A stretch of DNA of 64,000 bases from Allobosea sp. (GCA_024231975.1 JAAEQB010000120.1:62001-126000), one strand, 5' to 3'. Numbered from the stretch's first letter, positions 43,007-51,856 are shown. Numbers and translations are program-made. Notes: a model not told the origin generated them from the letters alone.

Positions 43007-43894
43007 TCAGGTCGCGTCACGCCCCTGCATGGCGCGGTAGGCGGCGATCACCTGGCTGTCGTCGCGTGCGCCAAGGCCGCGCCCCGAGACCGACAGGAAG
43101 AGCTGATGGGCAAGCGCGGCCATCGGCAGCGCCGCCTTGGCATCGCGTCCTGCTTCGAGGACGATGCCGAGATCCTTGACGAAGATGTCGACCGCGCTGG
43201 TCACGCGCGGCTCGCGCTCCAGCATGCGGGCGCCGCGATCCCTGAGCATCCAGCTCGAGGCGGCCGAGCCGGAGACGATGTCGAGCATCGCCCGCGTATC
43301 GACGCCGAGCTTCTCAGCCAGCGACAGCGCTTCCGCCGCGATGGCGAGATGGGCGCCGCAGAGCAGCTGGTTGACGGCCTTCGCCGTCGCGCCCTGACCC
43401 GGCTCTTCGCCCATGAAGACGACCGTGGAGCCCATGGCGTCGAGCACTGGCTTCGCCGCTTCGAAAACGGGCCGACGGGCCGCGGCCATGATGGTCAGGC
43501 TGCCCGCCTCGGCGCCGACCACGCCACCGGAGACAGGCGCATCGACCAGCGCGCGCCCGGTCGCATCGACACGGGCGGCGAGCGCCGCGACGGCCCCCGG
43601 CGGGCAGGTCGCCATCAGGATGACGACGCCGTCCGGCGCGAGCCGAGTCAGCGCGCCCTGACCGAACAGGATGTCCTCGGCCTGCGCCACATTGACGACC
43701 ATGAGGACGACAGCGTCCCGGCCGGAGAACGCCTCGGCGAGCGAACTCGCTGCTTCACCGCCGGCAGCCTGCAACGCCTGGCGAGCCTCGGCCCGCAGGT
43801 CGAAACCAGTCACGGCAAAGCCGGCCTTGCCCAGGTTGATCGCCATGGGCAGGCCCATCGAGCCGAGCCCCACGAAACCGATCGTCTTCATCAT
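43007..43894 (-). CDS. Beta-hydroxyacid dehydrogenase (3-hydroxyisobutyrate/tartronate-semialdehyde reductase family)
   Basis: 295 residues; MMK start, either ATG. Rossmann motif GFVGLGSMGLPMAINL (6-21); substrate-binding DAPVSGGVVGAEAGSL with S122; catalytic K172 in GQGATAKAVNQLL. Reactions in this family include 3-hydroxyisobutyrate oxidation and tartronate semialdehyde reduction; 3-sulfolactaldehyde reductases also belong here. It sits between the split transketolase and the TRAP binding-protein gene in a seven-gene operon. Confidence 0.9.
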   Translation of the reverse strand: MMKTIGFVGLGSMGLPMAINLGKAGFAVTGFDLRAEARQALQAAGGEAASSLAEAFSGRDAVVLMVVNVAQAEDILFGQGALTRLAPDGVVILMATCPPGAVAALAARVDATGRALVDAPVSGGVVGAEAGSLTIMAAARRPVFEAAKPVLDAMGSTVVFMGEEPGQGATAKAVNQLLCGAHLAIAAEALSLAEKLGVDTRAMLDIVSGSAASSWMLRDRGARMLEREPRVTSAVDIFVKDLGIVLEAGRDAKAALPMAALAHQLFLSVSGRGLGARDDSQVIAAYRAMQGRDAT

Positions 43895-43942
43895 CCCTCC
43901 CCGTCGCGCGCTCCTCTTGGCGGGAGCCGCAGCGTGCTCCGG

Positions 43943-44953
43943 CTATTTCAGCCAGCCCTTCACCCGGTTGCAGAGAGCGTCCGTCGAGATGCCGTAGCGG
44001 TCGTGCAATGTCGGCAACGCCCCGGCCGCGAGGAATTCGTCCGGCAGGCCGACCATGCGGAAGCCGGGGTGCACGCCCTCGCGCATCAACAGGCCGGCGA
44101 CTGCCTCGCCGAGCCCGCCATTGACCGTGTGGTTCTCGGCGACGACGACGAGCCGGCCCGGCTTGGCGCAGGCTTCGAGAAGCGCCGCGGTATCGAGCGG
44201 CTTGATCGTCGGCACATGCAGCACGCCGACATCGATGCGGTCCTGCTCCAGCGCCTTGGCCGCCTCCAGCGCGCGCATCGTCATGATGCCGGAAGAGATG
44301 AACAGGACCTCGTAGCCGTCGCGCAGGAGCTTGGCCTTGCCGAGCTCGAATTTGTAGCCGTACTCGTCGAGCACCAGCGGCACCTGCCCGCGCAGCAGGC
44401 GCATATAGACCGGGCCCTTGTGCCGCGCCATGGCCGGCACGACCTGCTCGATCTCGTGCGCGTCGCAGGGGTCGATCACCACCATGTTCGGCATGGCGCG
44501 GAACAGCGCCAGATCCTCTGCCGCCTGGTGCGACGGCCCATAGCCCGAGGTCAGGCCCGGCAGCGCGCAGGCGATCTTCACATTGCGGTCTTCCTCCGCG
44601 ATCGTCTGGTGGATGAAGTCATAGGCCCGGCGCGAGGCGAAGACCGCATAGGTCGTCGCGAAAGGCGTGAAGCCTTCCGAGGCGAGGCCGGAGGCGGCGC
44701 CGAACAGCAGCTGCTCGGCCATGCCCATCTGGTAGTGCCGGTCTGGAAAGGCCTGCGCGAAGATGTGCAGGTCGGTGTACTTGCCGAGATCGGCGGTCAT
44801 GCCGACGATGGAGGCGTCGCGCTTCGCCAGCTCGACCAGCGCATGGCCGAACGGTGCGGGCCTGGTGCGCTGCCCTTCGCCCGCGATCGAGGCGATCATC
44901 GCCGACGTCGTCAGGCGCGGCTTGCCGGGCTCGCTCTTGGCGGCGGGCTTCAT
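43943..44953 (-). CDS. Transketolase C-terminal subunit (split form)
   Basis: 336 residues from ATG 44953, with GAGGAAG upstream and a four-base overlap with the N-terminal subunit gene. It holds the pyrimidine-binding domain, with the cofactor-activating glutamate in GMAEQLLFGAASGLASEG, and the C-terminal domain (VVVAENHTVNGGLGEAVAG). It needs the partner encoded at 44950-45792 for the diphosphate-binding half. Split transketolases are used in dedicated sugar pathways such as apulose phosphate or sulfofructose breakdown, as well as in some archaea and bacteria for general metabolism. Confidence 0.92.
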   Translation of the reverse strand: MKPAAKSEPGKPRLTTSAMIASIAGEGQRTRPAPFGHALVELAKRDASIVGMTADLGKYTDLHIFAQAFPDRHYQMGMAEQLLFGAASGLASEGFTPFATTYAVFASRRAYDFIHQTIAEEDRNVKIACALPGLTSGYGPSHQAAEDLALFRAMPNMVVIDPCDAHEIEQVVPAMARHKGPVYMRLLRGQVPLVLDEYGYKFELGKAKLLRDGYEVLFISSGIMTMRALEAAKALEQDRIDVGVLHVPTIKPLDTAALLEACAKPGRLVVVAENHTVNGGLGEAVAGLLMREGVHPGFRMVGLPDEFLAAGALPTLHDRYGISTDALCNRVKGWLK

Positions 44954-45792
44954 GACGGCTTCCTCTCGTCGAGCGCCGCGAGCGCAAGCTGCCATTCATG
45001 GGCCTCGACCCGGATGAAGTGGTTCTTCTCGCGCGCTTCGAGGAAGGGCACGCCCTTGCCCATCAGCGTGTCGGCGATGATCATGCTGGGCCTGCCCGCC
45101 TGAGCCTTGGCGGCATCGAAGGCGGCGCGGACGGCGGAAAGGTCGTTGCCGTCGACGCGCTGTGTGAACCAGCCGAAGGCCTGAAGCTTCTCCGCCAGCG
45201 GCTCGAAGCCCATGACCTTGGTCGAGGGCCCGTCGGCCTGCTGGTTGTTGACGTCGACGACGGCGATCAGGTTGTCGAGCCCGTAATGGGCGGCGGACAT
45301 GATCGCCTCCCAGACCGAGCCCTCGTCGAGCTCGCCATCGGAGAACAGGGTGTAGACGCTGGCGTCCGAGCCCTTGCGCTTGAGGCCGAGGCATTTGCCG
45401 ACCGCGATCGAGAGGCCGAGGCCCAGCGAGCCGCCGGACATCTCCATGCCCGGCGTGTAGCTCGCCATGCCCGACATCGGCAGGCGGCTCTCGTCAGAGC
45501 CATAGGTTTCGAGTTCGTCCTCGGGGATGATCCCAGCCTCGATCAGCGCGGCGTAAAGCGCGATCGCATAATGGCCGTTCGAGAGCAGGAAGCGGTCGCG
45601 CCCCTCCCAATCCGGATCGTCCGGCCGGTAGCGCATCGCGTGGAAATAGGCGACGGCGAGGACATCGGCGATGTCGAGCGCCTGCGCGATATAGCCCTGG
45701 CCCTGCACCTCGCCCATCAGGATGGCGTGGCGGCGGATGTTCCAGGCGCGGCGTTCGAGCGAGACATTGTGGCCGAGTGGAGCGGTGCTCAT
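44950..45792 (-). CDS. Transketolase N-terminal subunit (split form)
   Basis: 280 residues with the thiamine-diphosphate-binding domain: SNGHYAIALYAALIEAG, the GMEMSGGSLGLGLSIAVG stretch and the metal-binding motif SDGELDEGSVWEAIMSAAHYGLDN...DVNNQQ (SDG in place of GDG). Both halves together equal a full-length enzyme in length. It lies three bases after the SDR gene, within the seven-gene operon. Confidence 0.92.
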   Translation of the reverse strand: MSTAPLGHNVSLERRAWNIRRHAILMGEVQGQGYIAQALDIADVLAVAYFHAMRYRPDDPDWEGRDRFLLSNGHYAIALYAALIEAGIIPEDELETYGSDESRLPMSGMASYTPGMEMSGGSLGLGLSIAVGKCLGLKRKGSDASVYTLFSDGELDEGSVWEAIMSAAHYGLDNLIAVVDVNNQQADGPSTKVMGFEPLAEKLQAFGWFTQRVDGNDLSAVRAAFDAAKAQAGRPSMIIADTLMGKGVPFLEAREKNHFIRVEAHEWQLALAALDERKPS

Positions 45793-45795
45793 GGC

Positions 45796-46548
45796 TCAGC
45801 CGTGGATCAGCATGCCGCCATTGACGTCGATGACGGCGCCGGTGACGTAGGCCGAAAGATCGGAGGCGAGGAACAGGTAGATGCCCGCGACATCGCTGGC
45901 GTCGCCGAGCCGGCCGAGCGGGATGCCTTTGATGATGTCCTTGCGCATCTCGTCGGTGAGCTTGCCGCCGGTGATGTCGGTCTGGATCAGGCCGGGGGTG
46001 ACGCAGTTGACGCGGATGCCGTCCGGGCCGAACTCGCGCGCCATTGCCTTGGCAAGGCCGAGCACGCCTGCCTTGGCCGAGGAGTAATGCGGGCCGCCGA
46101 AGATGCCGCCGCCGCGCTGCGCCGAGACGGAGGACATGCAGGCGATCGCGCCCTGCTTCCGCGCCTGCATATGCGGGATGAAGACCTGGCTCAGGAACAG
46201 CACGCCCTTGCAGTTGATATCCTGGATCCGGTCCCAGCTCGCCTCGTCGATCTCGAGCGTCTTCACCGGCTGGGTGACGCCGGCATTGTTGATCAGGATG
46301 TCGAGATGGCCGAAGGCGGCGATGACCTGGTCGGCAGCCTTCTGGCAGGACGCCTTGTCGGCGACGTCGCAGCGCAGGCCGATATGCTGCGGGCCGAGAG
46401 CCGCCGCTGCTTCCTTTGCCGCAGCTTCGTCGATGTCGAGGATGGCGATGCGGGCGCCGTGGGCGGCGAACAATTTGGCGGTGGCGAGGCCGATGCCGCG
46501 CGCGCTGGCGGCGCCCGAAATCGCAGCGGTCTTGTTCTGCAGGAGCAT
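45796..46548 (-). CDS. Short-chain dehydrogenase/reductase
   Basis: 250 residues of the classical type. NAD(P) motif GAASARGIGLATAK (8-22, with a small insertion relative to TGxxxGIG), NNAGV near 88, catalytic serine in MSSVSAQRG and YSSAK as the Y-x3-K pair. It is first in the seven-gene TRAP/transketolase operon and so probably performs the first oxidation of the imported compound. GAGGG lies ahead of its start. Confidence 0.92.
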   Translation of the reverse strand: MLLQNKTAAISGAASARGIGLATAKLFAAHGARIAILDIDEAAAKEAAAALGPQHIGLRCDVADKASCQKAADQVIAAFGHLDILINNAGVTQPVKTLEIDEASWDRIQDINCKGVLFLSQVFIPHMQARKQGAIACMSSVSAQRGGGIFGGPHYSSAKAGVLGLAKAMAREFGPDGIRVNCVTPGLIQTDITGGKLTDEMRKDIIKGIPLGRLGDASDVAGIYLFLASDLSAYVTGAVIDVNGGMLIHG

Positions 46549-46589
46549 TCCATCCCTCGATCGTCAGGCTCTGTTGCCTGAGAGTGGCT

Positions 46590-46605
46590 CATGCTTTCGC
46601 GCATG
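46590..46605. promoter_or_regulatory. Dyad in the LysR/SDR divergent promoter region
   Basis: CATGC-TTTCGC-GCATG, a 16-base inverted repeat, in the 138-base gap between the divergent LysR and SDR genes. A related GCGC(G)ATGACATG sequence follows at 46621-46634. LysR regulators typically bind such an interrupted dyad between divergent genes. Confidence 0.5.
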
Positions 46606-46686
46606 AAAAACGCAAAGATTGCGCGATGACATGAACTACATTCACCTGTTCGGCCGACCGGCCCGACGCACCCTAAGGGGACAGTC

Positions 46687-47574
46687 ATGCGACGCTTGCC
46701 GCTTTCCGCGCTCCAGGCCTTCGAGGCGGCGGCCCGGACGGGCTCGTTTCGCGCCGCCGGCGAGGAACTCGGGATTTCACCGAGCGCGATCAGCCATGCC
46801 GTCCGCAAGCTCGAAATCCTGATGGGTGCGGCGCTGTTCGAGCGGCAGAGCCGCGCCGTTCATCTCAACGTGGCAGGCGAAGCGTTGCTGCGCCATGTCG
46901 CGGCCGGGTTCGACGAGATGCGGCAGGGCATCGAAACGGTGGGCGCCCGCTCGGGCAATCTGCTGCGGCTGCATTGCGCGCCGTCGATGGCGGCGCAATG
47001 GCTGCTGCCGCGTCTGCGCGACCTCCTCGCCAAGCAGCCCGGCCTCGAAGTGCGGCTGGCTGCGGGCGTCGACTACCCGCAGTTCGAGCACGACGAGTTC
47101 GACGCCGACATCTGCTACGGGCCGCCGCGGCAGGAAGGGCTGATCGTCATCCCGCTCGGCGAGGAGATCGTGACCCCGCTCTGCGCGCCGGAGCTGGCCG
47201 CAGGAATCCGCTCGCCCAAGGACCTGCTCGGCGCGAAGCTGATCGAAAGCGACAACAAGCGGGTGCGCTGGACCAGCTGGTTCGGCGCCAACGACATCAG
47301 CCCGCCGACGCCACGCGGCTCGCGTTTCGATCGGTCTTTCATGGCGATTGCCGCAGCAGTCGACGGTCTCGGCGTCGCGCTTGAATCAATCCGGCTGGCC
47401 GAACGCGAGATCGCCGACGGCCGGCTGGTGGCGCCTCTCGCAGGACGGGCACAGGACGTCCGCTATGTCGGCCACTACCTGGTCTTTCCGCGCGTGGCGA
47501 AGGCGCGCCGGTCAGTGCGGATGTTCACACAATGGTTGACGCAGGAGTTGAACCTGCCGCCGCCGAAGATCTGA
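46687..47574 (+). CDS. LysR-family transcriptional regulator (GcvA-like)
   Basis: 295 residues, standard length. Helix-turn-helix at about 5-65: LPLSALQAFEAAARTGSFRAAGEELGISPSAISHAVRKLE. The effector domain has the GcvA-type AADGGxxx-free pattern with VRLAAGVDYPQFEHDEFDADICYGPP. Divergent from, and probably activating, the SDR/transketolase/TRAP operon in response to its substrate. Confidence 0.9.
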   Translation: MRRLPLSALQAFEAAARTGSFRAAGEELGISPSAISHAVRKLEILMGAALFERQSRAVHLNVAGEALLRHVAAGFDEMRQGIETVGARSGNLLRLHCAPSMAAQWLLPRLRDLLAKQPGLEVRLAAGVDYPQFEHDEFDADICYGPPRQEGLIVIPLGEEIVTPLCAPELAAGIRSPKDLLGAKLIESDNKRVRWTSWFGANDISPPTPRGSRFDRSFMAIAAAVDGLGVALESIRLAEREIADGRLVAPLAGRAQDVRYVGHYLVFPRVAKARRSVRMFTQWLTQELNLPPPKI

Positions 47575-47588
47575 TGCCTGTTTCCGGC

Positions 47589-47604
47589 ATGCCGATCCCG
47601 GCAT
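47589..47604. terminator. Hairpin in the convergent gap
   Basis: ATGCCG-ATCC-CGGCAT, a 6-bp stem between the stops of the LysR gene and the SDR gene. No T run follows on either strand, so it would be a weak bidirectional terminator at best. Confidence 0.35.
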
Positions 47605-47639
47605 TCGACAGTGGCGGCACTATTGTGCTGCTGCAACCA

Positions 47640-48392
47640 TCAGAGCCTCATCCCGCCATCGACCGCGATCTCGGCACCGTTGATGTAGCTGCCCTCGGGC
47701 GAGCAAAGCAGCAGGGCCGCCCCCCCGCAGTCATCGGCGCGGCCGAGCCTGCCGAGCGGAATGCGGGCGAGCACCTGCTCCTCCCGCCCGGGCTGGGCGA
47801 GAACAGCGCGGTTGCGATCGGTCAGGATCGCGCCGGGCTGGATGATGTTGCAGGTGACATCCGGCGCACGCAGGGTCCGCGCCAGACTGAGGATCATGTT
47901 GGTCTGCGCCGCCTTGGTCGCTGCGTAATAGAAATGCGTCGGATTGGGCCGCGTCTCCTGCACGCTGCCGATCGCGATCACTCGGGCGAAGCCACGCGCC
48001 AGCATCCCCGGCAGGAAGGCCTGCAGCAGCCGCACTGTCGCGTGGAGATTGATTTCGGTCTGTGCAGCCATCGCGGTCTCCGAGACCACGTCCCAGGTTT
48101 CGAGCGTTTCGACGGAGGCACAGAGCACGAGGATGTCGGGCTCGGTTCCGTTCGCGGCCAGCTCCGCCGCCATGGCGGACGGGGCCGCGGCCTCGGCGAG
48201 ATCGGCGATCAAGGGCGAGGCCGCGAGGTCTCTCGCCTGCAGATCGGCTACGGCCGCGCGAGCCAAGGCTGCGTCGCGGTCATGGATGATCGCATGCGCG
48301 CCGGCTTCGGCGAGGCGCGTGGCGATCGCGAGCCCGATGCCGCGCGCCGCGCCAGTGACGAGCGCGGTGCGCCCCGAAAGCGGCCCCGCCAT
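47640..48392 (-). CDS. Short-chain dehydrogenase/reductase of the GntR divergon
   Basis: 250 residues. TGAARGIGLAIATRL is the cofactor motif, D36 after it (HDRD) favours NAD, and YYAATKAA supplies Y-x3-K. The usual NNAG turn is LCASVET here, a departure from the classical pattern. The start codon overlaps the stop of the sugar-binding protein by one base, so it is the last gene of the leftward run GntR, binding protein 2, binding protein 1, SDR. It probably oxidises the imported sugar or sugar acid. Confidence 0.9.
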   Translation of the reverse strand: MAGPLSGRTALVTGAARGIGLAIATRLAEAGAHAIIHDRDAALARAAVADLQARDLAASPLIADLAEAAAPSAMAAELAANGTEPDILVLCASVETLETWDVVSETAMAAQTEINLHATVRLLQAFLPGMLARGFARVIAIGSVQETRPNPTHFYYAATKAAQTNMILSLARTLRAPDVTCNIIQPGAILTDRNRAVLAQPGREEQVLARIPLGRLGRADDCGGAALLLCSPEGSYINGAEIAVDGGMRL

Positions 48393-49681
48393 CAGCCGAG
48401 CAGCGGCTTCACGCGGGCAACGGCATCGTCCATCGCCTGCTGCGGTGGCTTGCGGCCGAGCACGGCAGCCTGCGTTTCCTCGACGAAGATGTCATGGGCG
48501 CGGGCCTGCTCGTCGAAGGCCGGCAGATGGATGCGCGAGGCCTTCAGCGCCGCAGCCTCGTCGGCGGCATAAGGCATCGCCGCCTTCAACTCCTCGTCGG
48601 CATAGGTCGAGATCCGGGTCGGGCCGTTACCGTTGAGCGCCATCGCCGTGGTCCCGGCTTTCGACGACAAAGCGCGGATGAATTCCCAGGCGAGCGGCTT
48701 CTGCTTGGCGCTCTTCGGGATCATCAGCGACCAGAACTCGACGGTCGGCGCGAAGGCGACCTTGCCGGCAACGTCGGCGGCCATCGGCGGCAGCAGCGAC
48801 TTGAAGCGCCCGCCATACTTGCCCTTGGCCGGATCATTGTAGGAGACCAGGCGCGCGAACGGGTTGATCGTCATCGCCGCCCTGCCCTGCTGCATCCAGG
48901 TGGTGATCTCCTCGTTGTTCACCGTGGCAAGATTCCGCGGCAGCACGCCGGTCTTGTAGAGATCGGCGAGGATCGTCAGCGCCTTGACCATCGCCGGCTC
49001 GTTGGCGGTGAGCTTGCCGTCAGCGGTCATGTAGTCGCCGCCGAGGCAGCGCGAGACCGTCAGGAAATTCGAGGCGAAGACGGCGGTGAAGGCGAGGCCA
49101 TTCACCTGCGTGCCATCCTCGCGCTTGAAGGTGAGCTTGCGCGCAACCTCGACCAGTTCCTCGAAAGTGGTCGGCAGCTTGCTGACGCCGCGCTCCTCCA
49201 GCAGTGCCTCATTGTAGATCAGCGCGTTGGTGGCGTGGCGGATCGGGATGCCGTGCAGGGCGCCATCGACCTTGAGCGGTGCGATCAGGCCGGGCGCGAA
49301 ATCGTCGAAGGCTTCGATCGGCGCGTCCCTCAGCAGCGCGTCGAGCGGCTCGAACAGCTTGAGATTGCGCGGCACGGCGCGGCCGTTGACGAGATAGGCG
49401 ACGTCGATCGAGGTCTCCGCCAGCGAGGCCTCGCGCAGCAGGCGCTCATGCACGGCGTTGACGTCGCCGAAGGTGACCCAGTTCAGGGTCGCGCCGTTCG
49501 CCTTGCGGAAGGCTTCGGTGGCGTCGCCGCCCGGCCCGGTCGTGGCGGCGGTCTGGTGGACGCGATGGCCGAGGGCTGTGAATGTCTTTGCCTGTGCGAA
49601 GGCGCGACCGGGCAGGACGGATGCGGCCACGGCAGCACCGGCGAGAGCGCCGAAGCGGCGGCGCGAGATCGGAAAGGTCAT
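48392..49681 (-). CDS. Sugar ABC importer binding protein 1 (family 1)
   Basis: 429 residues with a Tat signal (SRRRFGALAGAAVAASVLPG, cleavage near AFA/Q). GGAGGAG lies ahead of the ATG. The lobes fit the family-1 carbohydrate-binding proteins (LREASLAETSIDVAYLVNG, NEALLEERGVSKLPTTFEELVEVARKL). It is clearly paralogous to the next upstream gene; aligned stretches such as 'RLxREASLxETSxDV' and 'NExxLxExGxSKxPxTxEEx' recur in both. It works with the two permeases across the divergent promoter. Confidence 0.9.
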   Translation of the reverse strand: MTFPISRRRFGALAGAAVAASVLPGRAFAQAKTFTALGHRVHQTAATTGPGGDATEAFRKANGATLNWVTFGDVNAVHERLLREASLAETSIDVAYLVNGRAVPRNLKLFEPLDALLRDAPIEAFDDFAPGLIAPLKVDGALHGIPIRHATNALIYNEALLEERGVSKLPTTFEELVEVARKLTFKREDGTQVNGLAFTAVFASNFLTVSRCLGGDYMTADGKLTANEPAMVKALTILADLYKTGVLPRNLATVNNEEITTWMQQGRAAMTINPFARLVSYNDPAKGKYGGRFKSLLPPMAADVAGKVAFAPTVEFWSLMIPKSAKQKPLAWEFIRALSSKAGTTAMALNGNGPTRISTYADEELKAAMPYAADEAAALKASRIHLPAFDEQARAHDIFVEETQAAVLGRKPPQQAMDDAVARVKPLLG

Positions 49682-49713
49682 GGCATCTCCTCCAGGCTTG
49701 TCCCGCCTTGCGG

Positions 49714-51015
49714 TCAGGCCGGCAGCAGCGGCTGCACGCGCTTGACCAGCGAGGCCATCGCCTCCTCCGGCGTCTTCATGCCGAGCACCGCGGCCTCCGC
49801 CTCTTCCTTGAAGAGGTCGCCGGCGCGGGCCGCCTCGTCGAAGGCCGGCAGCGGCACGCGCGCCACCTTCAGCACCTTCAGCTCCTCGGCCGCATAGGGC
49901 ACCGTCCCGGCGAAGCTCTGGTCGGCATAGGTCGAGGCGCGCACCGGGCCATTGCCGTTGAGCGCGGCCTTCAGCGTCGCCTCCCTCGAGGCCATCGCCT
50001 TGATGAAGCTCCAGGCGAGGTCCTTGCGCCTGGCATTCTTCGGGATGACCATGCCCCAGAACTCGACCTTGGCTGGAGCTGCCTCATATTTCCCGGCGAG
50101 CGTCTTCGAGGCCGGCACGGCGATCGTCCTGATCTTGCCGGAGAATTTCGACTTCTGCGGATCGTTGTAGATGCGGTTTCGGCCCATGCTCTGCAGGCTC
50201 ATCGCCGCTCGGCCCTGCTGCATCCAGACATTGACGTCCTCCGGCGAGAGCGTCGCGAAGTTGCGCGGGAAGGCATTGGCCTGGAACAGCGCGCGCAGGG
50301 TTTTGATTGCATTCAGCATCGGCGGCTGATCGGCGGCGCATTTGAAGTCCGGTGTGATGAACTCGCCATCCCAGGCGCGGGCGAGGTCGATCACATTGGG
50401 ATAGGTCACCCCCGGCGTGCACAGACCGACGACCTGCGTGCCGTCGGCGCGGCGATAGCTGCAAGCCTTGGCGATCTCGATCATCTCCTCGATCGTCGCC
50501 GGCGGCTTGGAGAACCCCTTCTCCGCCAGGATCTCCTCATTGTAATGCAGGCCGGAGGAGGCATGCCGGAACGGAACGGCGAGCTGCCTGCCAGCGACAT
50601 TCATGCCCTTCATCAAGCCAGGGAAGATGTCGGCGAGGTCCTCGACCGGATCCTTCTTCAGGTAATCGTCGAGCGGCTCGAACAGGCTGGCGGCGCGCGG
50701 CACCACCTGCGTGTTGACGACGAAGCCGACATCGACCGAAGTCTCGCCGAGGCTCGCCTCGCGGAACAGCCGCTCCTGCAGCGGGCCGGTGTCGAAGGTC
50801 GTCCACTGGACGCTGACGCCGTTCTTGGCGGCCCAGTCCTTGGTGATGTCGCCGCCCTGCGCGCCGGTCGCGACCGTCTGCATCACGCGATGAGTGAAGA
50901 CGTTGAACGGCCCGCTCTGCTGCGCGCGAGCACTTCCTGCGCCGAGCGCCGTGAAACTCAGCCCGAGAATGCCGGCGCCGAACTGCCTACGGCTCAGTCC
51001 CGTCTCCGTGCCCAT
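49714..51015 (-). CDS. Sugar ABC importer binding protein 2 (family 1)
   Basis: 433 residues, Tat signal LSRRQFGAGILGLSFTALGAG ending near SARAQ/Q. GGGAGG is ahead of the ATG, inside the end of the GntR gene, which it overlaps by 29 bases. It is a tandem paralogue of binding protein 1, 32 bases away. Differences are concentrated in the central lobes, so the two may bind different ligands or the same ligand with different affinity, sharing one permease pair. Confidence 0.9.
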   Translation of the reverse strand: MGTETGLSRRQFGAGILGLSFTALGAGSARAQQSGPFNVFTHRVMQTVATGAQGGDITKDWAAKNGVSVQWTTFDTGPLQERLFREASLGETSVDVGFVVNTQVVPRAASLFEPLDDYLKKDPVEDLADIFPGLMKGMNVAGRQLAVPFRHASSGLHYNEEILAEKGFSKPPATIEEMIEIAKACSYRRADGTQVVGLCTPGVTYPNVIDLARAWDGEFITPDFKCAADQPPMLNAIKTLRALFQANAFPRNFATLSPEDVNVWMQQGRAAMSLQSMGRNRIYNDPQKSKFSGKIRTIAVPASKTLAGKYEAAPAKVEFWGMVIPKNARRKDLAWSFIKAMASREATLKAALNGNGPVRASTYADQSFAGTVPYAAEELKVLKVARVPLPAFDEAARAGDLFKEEAEAAVLGMKTPEEAMASLVKRVQPLLPA

Positions 51016-51778
51016 GCCTGTCCTCCCGATGGTTCGCGAGTTCCGCGATGGCGGCTTCAGCCGCTTCGAAATGCTTGTTCATGGCGGCTGATGCCGCCGC
51101 CGGATCACCGGCACGGATCGCCTCGACGACGCGGACATGGCGCTCATAGGTGCGGCGCCAGTCGTCCCTGGTGCGCTTCTCGCGCGAATTGAAGATTTCC
51201 ATGACCTCCCGGATCACGGGCCTGAGGCCCCTGATCTGGAAGTCGAGCAGGCGGTTGCCGGACGAGGCCGCGACGGCCTCGTGGAAGTCGAGATCGGCCT
51301 CGATCCAGCGCGGCACATGGCCGAGCGCGTCCTCCATGCGGGCGAGGATCAAATCGAGCTTCTCGATATCCTGCGCCGAACGGCGTTCGGCGCTGTGGGC
51401 TGCGATCGGCGGCTCGAGTATGCGGCGCAACTCCACCGCCTCGGTCAGACCATTCGGGCGGCCACGCACGGCGAAACGATAGAAGCGATCGAGCGGCGCG
51501 GCGTCGAGCGCCTGAATGCGGGTGGGCTTGCCCTGCTGGATATGGACGACGCCCATCGCCGCGAGCTGGCGGATCGCCTCGCGGGCGATCGGCTTGCTGA
51601 CGCCGAAGGAGGCAGCGATGCGCGCCTCGGACGGCAGGGCGTCGCCCGGCTTCAACCTGCCATCCTGGATCGCCTGGGTGATGCGCTGGATCACGGCGTC
51701 GCCCAGCCGCATCGGCACGACGTCGCCGCCAGCGAATGGGTCGTCGCCACCGAGCAAGGATGAAGCGGCATCGCTCAT
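50987..51778 (-). CDS. GntR-family transcriptional regulator (FadR subgroup)
   Basis: 263 residues. Winged helix at about 22-90: AVIQRITQAIQDGRLKPGDALPSEARIAASFGVSKPIAREAIRQLAAMG. The FCD ligand domain follows, with a DLDFHEAVAASSGNRLL metal-site segment and a second His in RRTYERHVRVVEAIRAGD; such sites bind a metal plus a carboxylate effector. A near-ideal ribosome site GGAGGTGA precedes ATG 51778. It is first of the leftward operon, and the 29-bp inverted repeat upstream is its likely operator, giving autoregulation and control of the divergent permease operon. Confidence 0.93.
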   Translation of the reverse strand: MSDAASSLLGGDDPFAGGDVVPMRLGDAVIQRITQAIQDGRLKPGDALPSEARIAASFGVSKPIAREAIRQLAAMGVVHIQQGKPTRIQALDAAPLDRFYRFAVRGRPNGLTEAVELRRILEPPIAAHSAERRSAQDIEKLDLILARMEDALGHVPRWIEADLDFHEAVAASSGNRLLDFQIRGLRPVIREVMEIFNSREKRTRDDWRRTYERHVRVVEAIRAGDPAAASAAMNKHFEAAEAAIAELANHREDRHGHGDGTEP

Positions 51779-51827
51779 CGATCACCTCCGTTCGATGATC
51801 ATTGACAGATGCCACTCAGCTTGGCAA

Positions 51828-51856
51828 CTGTTCAACCTATCAGATAAGTTGAACAG
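51828..51856. promoter_or_regulatory. 29-bp near-perfect inverted repeat, probable GntR operator
   Basis: Arms CTGTTCAACCTATC (51828-51841) and GATAAGTTGAACAG (51843-51856) around a single central A; 13 of 14 positions are symmetric. It lies in the 95-base gap between the divergent GntR and enolase-type genes, with a TTGACA box at 51802-51807 (plus strand) just upstream of it. The length and symmetry far exceed chance and fit one or two stacked GntR dimers. Confidence 0.8.
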
